Part shown: one piece after another, positions 56,717-64,000 of the stretch
Numbering within the stretch: position 1 is the first letter of the stretch
Layout: each line of letters starts with the position of its first letter
Origin: Gonatopus flavifemur
Taxonomy: Eukaryota > Arthropoda > Insecta > Hymenoptera > Dryinidae
NCBI GenBank assembly: GCA_018340375.1
Contig: JAFFJZ010000001.1
Coordinates: forward strand, 59,946,001-60,010,000
Reading direction: 5' to 3'
DNA: 64,000 nt
Position numbers and translations under genes: made by a program
The notes under the pieces: model-generated
Seen by the model: the letters and a program-made list of their open reading frames with translations, nothing else
The model's database searches: none
What the model was told of the DNA's origin: nothing

Positions 56717-57410
56717 CTTTGACACAGTTTTAATGTAAAGCCAATTCGAAGAAAAACAATACCTATCAGAACACATATTACGTAGTAGTACATAATTAAT
56801 AAATAAAACGATGAAGAATTTGGTATAAAAAAATTGTCGTGTGGTTGTATCTTCGAAGCAACTACTCGCAAATGGAAATTCACAACTCATGTTGATTATC
56901 TTCAATTTGAGGAAATAATAACTTTCGCCAGTCATAATGATGTCACGTTTGCTGATTATAGCCAACAGATAATCAAGTGTAAAACAATGTTCTGTGGTTT
57001 GCTCGGATACACGAGCTCATTCACTGCGTGTGTCAATTTTGGATACGACAGGATACCTAAATAGCGTTTTTCAAACACCCAAATAACCTGATCATGAGAA
57101 AAAAACTGAATCTTTGGCTCGTGTTTTCCGTATCAAAAAAATCCAGGTGGTTCCCACAGGAACCTATGTGGAAATTCCTGGGAACCCATGGCTACCCACT
57201 AATTTCCATGCAGGTTCCTAGGCACTCCCATTTGGGAATCAAAGAAAATGTTTGAGAAGATTAAAATGAAAGAATGAAGAAGTCTAGTATAATATGAAGG
57301 AACTGTTAAACAACAAATAAACAACAACCATAACCAAGTACAACAAATTGTGTATTGTACAATGAATGTAATATAGAGACTATCAAATTTGTCGAGCCTA
57401 TTTCACTGTA

Positions 57411-58130
57411 CTAAGGAGAATAATTCAACATTTTGTTGTGAACCTGCTGAACTCTTCCTTCAGCGATTTTGTAATTCTTACCAAAATTTCTCGTCAGTTT
57501 AGAAATTAACTTGAGAATCACTTGATCGATTAAAGCATACCAGAAAACTTGATGATTCGAATAATTAAAATACTGTACAATTCTCAAATTTGACTCGCTT
57601 CTCATAGTTTTGTATTTTTTCAAAAAAGATGTTCCTGTATTCTTCTCCATAATCAAGTTTTGTACTTCTTCCAATGTCAATCCTTTAGTTTCAGGCAAGA
57701 AGAAATTCATATACCACACACACCTTGAATACAAACTAAAGTCGTGATAGTAAAAGTCACTTGTGCTCCTATTGTAGTGGAACTCGTGGTGAATAGAAAG
57801 CACATGGTAGTAACAGTAATACCGCAAAGTCCATTCCCTAAAGTTTTCACGTTCCCAGGAAGGAGTTCGCCCAAAAGAGCTCGTTCTGCAGCTAGCGCCA
57901 TACAACTCGTGGCCCTAATGATGACGACATTTACAATTGCAATCCAATCCAATGATGTGATATTATAATCATGATTTTTGGAGTGAAAATACGTTGCCAC
58001 GATGAAATTGCAGATACCACAGGTACTGACGACTACCATCAAAATAGTCTTTCTACTCACGTATTCTATTGCACTTGCAGCAATGAATAGCGCGATAACT
58101 TGCCCCACGCGTTGAATAACCGCCAACGGA
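57411..58130 (-). pseudogene. orphan, frameshifted last exon of a second sugar transporter
   Basis: An intact acceptor (CATTACAG, ending 58131) is followed by PLAVIQRVGQVIALFIAASA, EYVSRKTILM, ALAAERALLGELLPGN and the TM11-12 region, closely matching 50415-50955. At the GTGTGTGT tract near 57714-57724 it carries two extra bases compared with the intact copy. The first frame ends at VCIQGVCGI, while NFFLPETKGLTLEEVQNLIM lies in another frame. It also has W to L in the opening motif, and SRK where GRR is expected. No matching middle or N-terminal exon was found between 58.3 and 63.6 kb. A duplicated, now broken copy is the best reading; an assembly error in the GT tract is the alternative. Confidence 0.82.
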
Positions 58131-59460
58131 CTGTAATGATTCGAAAAATGAATTTGTTTCGACTTTCCATACCACGAAAAAAAGGAGATATTAAATGAGA
58201 CACTTTCTTTTTGATTAAATATGAGGATGAGCATCTGGATCATACCTTCCAGTATGTAAATACTAGTCTGTGATAACTTTCGACATATTTTATCACTCAT
58301 TATTATCTGATTCATTACTCCCTACACTCACAGGAATGATTGCTTGCTGTTACCATCATTTTACTCTTGATATTGATTTTCTTCTCCAAAAACAAATAGT
58401 CTTCCATCAAAAAGCGGTTTCGTTTAAAAGTAATCATATCACGGATTGCCAGTAGGAAAAAATATGATCCATGACTTTTGTTCAACGTAAGAATCTTAAT
58501 TTATTGTGAGAACTATCGCTTCTTAATTAATGAAACTAAATAAATATTCTCAGAGATGACGCCTCGCGATACGCCGACCCCCCCCCCCCCCCTCCTTAAT
58601 TGGTAGCAGTTCGGTCAGTAATACAGGTTCCAAGATTGATTCCAATGTATCGTGTTGTAGAGTGGAATAATAATTATAAACTTCAAAACAGTGATAATCA
58701 AATGAAGCACTGGATTGTTGGGTCTTCTTCATTACACATTATAGAAATGCCAAGTCTTGTCGAATATTTTGAAAGTACAAAAGTATCGACCAGTGTACCG
58801 TGAGTCAGATACCGTCCCAAGTGATACACCAATATTTTATTTGGAAAAACTCAATTATTGTACACAGTCAACATTTTGTGTCTTGCGATATCTTGGGTTT
58901 AGATGTCTCTCAGACGAGTTTGAGACAAGAATTGGTCTGAACCTCATCTAAAAGTGTTATGTAGGGCATATCAAACTTGTCTAAAACCTATCGGAAGATA
59001 CAAAATGTTTACTGGATAACAGGAAATATTCCATTACCCTTAATAAAAAATTCATTGCATCAAGAAAATCTCTAAGTCTTATTTGAAAATTGCTTATGGT
59101 GATCTGAAGACTATTTTTCTTGATGTAAGATTCAATATTCTAACGCAAAGATTATCCAATTTTACTTGAGGCCAGAGAATTTTTGTCTTATCATAAGAAT
59201 AATTAGGATTGTTCCTATGTTGAGAACAGAATTTTCTCATAATAATGAAATTTTTGTTACCATAAAGAAACATTTCTGTAAGTGTAATGAATAGATATTA
59301 GAGACTGAGACAAAATTTGTATAGTCACGGCACAATGTACTTTTTCCAAACCACATCCATACAATCAATCATTTTCATGTTTTATATAAATTGAGTAAGC
59401 TTCTAGCATCACACACTTCTATGAGCTTGAAAAATGCGTATTATGAAACTTGGAAGCTTG
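58131..59460. other. no gene recognised; poly-C run
   Basis: A run of 15 C lies at 58578-58592. No middle exon for the neighbouring transporter copy was seen. Confidence 0.45.
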
Positions 59461-59465
59461 GATCT

Positions 59466-59615
59466 CTGAAAAATATTCGTAGTGAGACTACCAAAAATTT
59501 GTAGTCAAAATATCGACAGTTGATGATTTCATTGGTATTTTTCACAGTGAAATTATCAATTGTTAATACATCGACTACGAATTTTCAGTAGATTCTTCAC
59601 TACGAATATTTTTCA
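59466..59615. repeat. 150-bp hairpin (CTGAAAAATATTCGTAGTG)
   Basis: CTGAAAAATATTCGTAGTGA returns as CACTACGAATATTTTTCAG at the right; ACCAAAAATTTGTAGTC pairs with GACTACGAATTTTCAG. No 2-bp duplication can be assigned. Confidence 0.6.
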
Positions 59616-59967
59616 GCGATTCTTGTTTTCCCTAAATTGACAGTCATTTTTCTAAATATTAATAGACCCGTTCTTTCTGTGTACATGAAAAATTTTATTC
59701 GGTGGAATTAGTTTATTTTTTCAATACGTTCTGCGGACAGCGTTCATTCGCTGGTGCGTTCACCCTATCCTGTTATAAAGCGATCAGAATTAACCCAGCG
59801 CGGATTCTTCAGAAGTCCACCCCACATGGAGAACCCAATTTCTTAGACCGAAAGGAAATTTTATTTGGCCTCATTTTAATGAATCTTCTCCCAATAGGAA
59901 AAATTCAGTGAACTGGAAAAATTTTCATCAGATGGAAACAAAGAATTTTCAAATTGGAACAGGTTTA

Positions 59968-60125
59968 CCCATACAGCACACGAGTTCCCGTTATGCTAAT
60001 CAATATGTATTCATTATGACTATTTTGAATTCAAAATTCACTCTTGATGAACAACTCAACGTTCAGAAACATGATGAAATCATAATGAATACCTATTGAT
60101 TAGCATAACGGGAACTATTCAATAG
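59968..60125. mobile_element. CCCATACAGCAC-end element, right end lost
   Basis: CCCATACAGCACACGAGTTC opens an arm GTTCCCGTTATGCTAATCAA that returns as TTGATTAGCATAACGGGAAC. The expected GTGCTGTATGGG end is missing. A GGTTCCAGCTAGG-type repeat follows from 60140. Confidence 0.55.
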
Positions 60126-60139
60126 GTCTTTAGGAAGCC

Positions 60140-61250
60140 TTGTTGGAAAAACCCAACTGGGTTCCAGCTAGGTCTGACCATGCTAGGTAGGGCCAGGAGG
60201 AATTTGGTTACATGATTGAACCATGTCAGGTAGGACCATGCTGCGTAGGATCAACCTGAATGGGATCAGGTTGGTCCTACCTAGGCTGGTACTATCTAAT
60301 ATGAGTCTACCTAGAGGTCGGTACTACCCTGCATGGTTCTCCCCAGTCGTAGTGTCAATCCGGGACAGACCATGCTTGGTATCACTTCATATAGTTATGG
60401 ATGAATCTTGGAAATTCCAGTAGAACAAAACTTCTGTACGATTCATCCAGAGTTTTGACATTTTTATCAAATTGCGTCACAGTTTTGTCCCCCTGACATT
60501 CCGAGATTTTTCTTCAATTTATGATTAATTATTTGAAGGATATCGTTCCTGTAAATCTCGCAATTGGGCAGATTTCACGATTCAGTCATCGGTTTGTAAG
60601 GCTGTTTGCATTGACAATACACTTATATTTGTTGATATTTTTTTGATACCGTTCTTCAATCGATCCTGGTATAAAAAAACGTACATTGTGTTATGATATT
60701 AGTGCACTTGCAATGAGTCAAGTTTGATTTGGTACGATTGGAATAAGGTGAGTCTAGCTGAAACTAAGTTGATCCTATATTGGTTGTTGAGTCAGTCGAC
60801 ATGGGGTGTAACTAGCACTAGTTGCAACCAAGTTGTTCGCATGTTCCCACACAGCACACTAGTCCCGATGTATTCATAAAGAATTCTTGATGAATTCATC
60901 GTGGGATTCTTCAAGAGTCCCCGTTATGACAGTTCAGAATGCATTCTTCATGAATTCCCCTGATTCAATTCTCCCGACTTCTTTATGAATTCTTTCTGAA
61001 CTGACATAACGGGAGTTCATTTGGGACACGCCTGTGCTGTGTGGGTTGGGTGTTGGCTCAACCATCGTGGGCTATAATTGGCACCAGCGTGAACCAACTT
61101 GACATCGGTTGGAACCAAGTTGGTCTCAAATTGATTCTCGAGCCAACCATCATGGTCTGCAACTGGTATCAAGTCGATCCAACAGAAACCAGCTGGGATC
61201 AATTTGGTTTCTCATTGGACCTTGCTGGGTTGTCTCAACAGGGGTCTTTA
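60140..61250. repeat. ACCATGCTAGGTAGG / CCAAGTTGG repeat region
   Basis: Motifs CCATGCTAGGTAGG and CCTACCTAGG (60180-60330) and AACCAAGTTGGT, CCAACCATCATGG (60760-61200) recur on both strands. A nested MITE lies at 60846-61045. Confidence 0.45.
60846..61045. mobile_element. CCCACACAGCAC-end MITE, TT duplication
   Basis: CCCACACAGCACACTAGTCC at the left and CCTGTGCTGTGTGGG at the right, flanked by TT. The interior has ATTCATAAAGAATTC repeats and CATAACGGGAGT, which is shared with 59968 and 62917. Confidence 0.75.
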
Positions 61251-61846
61251 TGAATTCAAATTGATTATTTGTGCTAGCTGGGAGGCAGGGGCGTCTTTAC
61301 GTTTTCGCCGCCCCCAACCTGAGCTGAATTAAGATTTTCAATCATTCTCTCAGGTGTATTCATGTTATTTGGAAACTATGTAATATAACTCGAAAAATAT
61401 ATTATTTAATAAAACTTTGACACGCTCAACAGGATTAAACATTTAGCATCATTAACTATTGGTGACCTTCTTAAGTTTGTAATAAAGATAAAACGGTTCA
61501 CATTTCTGTTGAATTTTCCTTGAAAATGGATGACAAATTCTGAATACTCAACAAAATATAGAAAAAAAATATGAACCTTTCAAACGTCGCGCATTAAATT
61601 TTACAAAGTGAATAAAAAAATTTAGAAATTTTATTTCAGGAAAATTCCAGGAAAATCTTGCCGATAAAAAGGGAAATGCAAACTTGTGACAAAGGTTAAA
61701 TTGCCATCTGGAGAAATTTGTTTGAATCAAATAAAAAATACCTAATAAAAATTCATTCATTTTAATAAAAATTTCATTAATTCAAAAAACTTTGACAGCA
61801 GATTGATACGTAAATTATTTCGGTGAATTTGCAGAAAAACACACCA

Positions 61847-62127
61847 CCCTGGTTAAAGTCGCATAGCAATTCTTCAGAAAATGTTCTCATTATGAAACCT
61901 TATGGATTTTGCAACAGGATATTCATAAGTAAACCATGAAGTTCTATGAATTTCTGTTTATGATTCATCATGCATCCCTATGAACATAAATTCATAAGCA
62001 TTCATCATGAATTATAAGCAGAAATTCATAGGACTTCATGGTCTACTTATGAATATCGTGTTGCAAAATCCAGAGTGTTTCATAATAAAAACATTTTCTA
62101 TGAATTGCTATAACACTTGAACCAGGG
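61847..62127. mobile_element. CCCTGGTTAA-end palindromic MITE, third copy
   Basis: CCCTGGTTAAAGTCGCATAG at the left pairs with CTATAACACTTGAACCAGGG at the right. Long arms share TTATGGATTTTGCAACAGG and AGTAAACCATGAAGT or their inverses. Confidence 0.75.
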
Positions 62128-62797
62128 TAAGGAATAGAACAGTCCAAACAACCATGCACGGCAATTTGATGAGTTAATGCACAAATCGTGTTTGAATGTA
62201 TCCAATTTCCGTACACACACTTTAAATTCGAATGTTTTATTTTGATACACTCAGAATTTGAAGCCTGTAGTCGCTATCATTTGTGCTGGCTGGGCATTTT
62301 CCAATTCGACCGAAGTTATATGAATTTCTCTGGATTCTGCTAGGATTTGGTGACTTTTATTCATGCTCAATGAAAATATGTACGAATTGTGAACAGATAA
62401 ACATAGGTTTCAAAGAAATTCAACGAATTTTGCGGTCAAGGAGTTGTTCTTGATAAGCCATTGATTGTACATTGGAATCAGAAACTCAATGCCACTAAGA
62501 GCGATAACAACGAATTCCACTTGGCCATCCTTGAAAGATATACTCAGATCATTTGGGTTTTGAATATTGTTATTTTCATCCACATGAAACGTCCATGCTT
62601 CTACCTTTCAACTGTACACAGAACATAATGAACCCCTTCCACTCTGGTTATCCTCCACGTACACTTTATCTAAAATGACTTAATTATATTGACATACAAA
62701 CCATATTCTCATATGTAATAATTCTACTTTCGAATGGAGAAATATAAATTCGCTTGATCAATTTTGAAATCGAACTGTAGAATATTTTATTCTATGT

Positions 62798-63217
62798 TAG
62801 AGGTGGGCGATGTTTGGAAAAATCGATGTTTTTCATACAAAAAAATATCCAGTTTTTAAGTAATTTTATAAAATATCGATAGACGCTGTATATTTTTTGT
62901 ACACAAAACATCGACCCATGCAGCACAAGGGAGCCTTCCAAGAGCTTCACAGTAAACATGAATTCATTATGAATACTTTGAATTCAATTTGAATTCTTGA
63001 AGAACAAGTCGATTGTTCAGAAAGTAAATTATATCGTGAATTCATTAAGAACCATTCAGGCATACAACATGTATACATTTTCGAATAATTTAATTCATAT
63101 TGAATTCATGTTCACTGCCATAACGGGGACTGTTTAAGAAATCTTTGAGAAGTTTCTGTGAATTCAAAATGGTAATTTATGCGGTCTGGGGATGTTTCCA
63201 AACATCTCTCATCCCTA
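62798..63217. mobile_element. hAT-like MITE (TAGAGGTGGGCGATGTTT ends) with a nested element
   Basis: TAGAGGTGGGCGATGTTTGG at the left and a diverged CCAAACATCTCTCATCCCTA at the right. Flanks TTCTATGT and CTTTATGT agree at 6 of 8. TAGAGGTGGGC is a frequent hAT-type end (family knowledge). The CCC-A-GCAC element at 62917-63191 splits it. Confidence 0.65.
62917..63191. mobile_element. CCCATGCAGCAC-end element inside the hAT-like MITE
   Basis: CCCATGCAGCACAAGGGAGC opens and GCGGTCTGGG closes, with GA outside both. The interior has CATAACGGGGACTG and repeated GAATTCAT motifs. Confidence 0.6.
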
Positions 63218-63240
63218 CTTTATGTTGTTTTAGGAACTAC

Positions 63241-63339
63241 TCACACAACACCACAGTCCCAGAAGAATTCTTAAAGCATTCTTATTGAACTGATTGTGTT
63301 TTTTTATGAATTCTTTAAGAATTCTTCTGGATTTTATTC
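63241..63339. mobile_element. ACCACAGTCC-family MITE, truncated copy 3
   Basis: CACACAACACCACAGTCCCA opens as in 7053-7161. AAGAATTCTTCTGGATTT closes, but the outer CACTGTGGTG end is missing. Confidence 0.6.
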
Positions 63340-63629
63340 GTTTTTGACCTGTTATTCACAATCTTCATAATGTAAGTTGGAGATGGGTAGGTTTTACAAC
63401 TCACCTGCAGTATTTTGACTTTCCAAGAGTGGATTATCACTTCAATAACCGCTCTTTAGAATCGATTGTGTATTATTTAGGATAAAATTTAATCGACGGT
63501 GCTTGTAAACTTGCAAAATACATCATATTCGTAATTATAGAGGCTCGAGAATATCAGCTGAACGCATCACGCCCTCTCAATTAACGAGATTCAACTTCGA
63601 CAATTGATCTAATACAAAAGAAACCACAA

Positions 63630-63635
63630 TTTATT
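63630..63635 (-). promoter_or_regulatory. poly(A) signal of the rightmost sugar transporter
   Basis: AATAAA on the minus strand about 38 bp beyond the stop codon, the usual signal though somewhat close to the stop. Confidence 0.45.
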
Positions 63636-63673
63636 TCGAACAAAATCATTAATACAAAAAATATGTACATCAT

Positions 63674-64000
63674 TCACGGCTTAATCACTACATCACGTTG
63701 TTTCGGTATACTGCAATTCATCAGCATATCTTGAATTTCTTCCAACGTTTTCTTCTTTGTTTCTTTCAAGAGAATAGCTCCACAAAGCACACCAAATAAA
63801 GTCAAAATCATAAATATAAAGAATGGTACTTCAGTACCGTACACTTCGCAAATTATAGGATAATATTTGGTAACCACAAAGTTACTTAACTCGTACACAA
63901 GCGTGATAACGGTAATCGCTTTGGGTTTTATGCTCGTGGGAAAATATTCGGCAATCATTACCCCAGAAACCGTAGTCAATCCAACTCCATCCACTATTGC
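63674..64000 (-). CDS. MFS sugar transporter, C-terminal exon (runs off window)
   Basis: The minus strand reads VDGVGLTTVSGVMIAEYFPT, SIKPKAITVITLVYELSNFV, then two helices and KETKKKTLEEIQDMLMN before the stop. EYFPT-S-KPKA corresponds to the GE-FPT-VK loop after TM10, and the final motif to the PETKG-TLEEI end. It is a diverged member of the same sugar-porter family, in the same orientation, and continues beyond the right edge. The substrate is not evident. Confidence 0.88.
   Translation of the reverse strand, partial: AIVDGVGLTTVSGVMIAEYFPTSIKPKAITVITLVYELSNFVVTKYYPIICEVYGTEVPFFIFMILTLFGVLCGAILLKETKKKTLEEIQDMLMNCSIPKQRDVVIKP

Overview
This window is animal nuclear DNA, most likely from an insect. 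The genes are split by introns with GT/AG borders, the background is AT-rich, and the recognisable genes are arthropod-type: a cluster of trehalose/sugar transporter-like (Tret1-type MFS) genes and a conserved membrane-protein gene. Mariner and hAT-type DNA transposons and tRNA-like SINE heads are also present. The very high load of palindromic MITEs would fit a hymenopteran, but that is a guess and no species marker was seen.

Layout. (1) 0-20 kb: no confident host gene; mostly nested inverted-repeat elements, including a 1,000-bp FLYWCH-carrying element at 915-1914. (2) 20.9-41 kb, plus strand: a multi-exon gene for a small multi-pass membrane protein. Five exons splice in frame (20877-20972, 32906-32968, 34814-34897, 40010-40238, 40732-40844), with a candidate alternative terminal exon at 38422-38859. 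Its start lies upstream and was not located. (3) 41.9-49.1 kb: a dense stack of transposon-in-transposon insertions, with at least six hAT-like elements bounded by 8-bp duplications and a 620-bp near-perfect hairpin. (4) 45.5-64 kb, minus strand: remains of a tandem array of MFS sugar transporters. One copy is nearly complete (56776 down to 50415). One is an orphan, frameshifted last exon (58130-57411). One is a degraded TM7/8 fragment (45.47-45.79 kb). One is the last exon of a gene that runs off the right edge (64000-63674). A rearranged mariner lies 37 bp beyond the stop of the intact copy.

The main signal is a community of palindromic elements that insert into each other. Several families can be told apart by their ends: CACGGAGAAAA or CACTGAGAAAA; CCCAYACAGCAC; CCCGAGCAGAAAT; CCCTGRTKAA; GGGGAGMGNGGGG. 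Because members have landed inside copies of other repeats, the window holds its own empty sites. These show a 2-bp target duplication, usually TA but also CA/TG, for the CACGGAG family. A 120-121-bp satellite gives an independent check: removing one 888-bp insertion plus its TA restores the repeat period exactly. No viral, CRISPR or bacterial-type features were seen.
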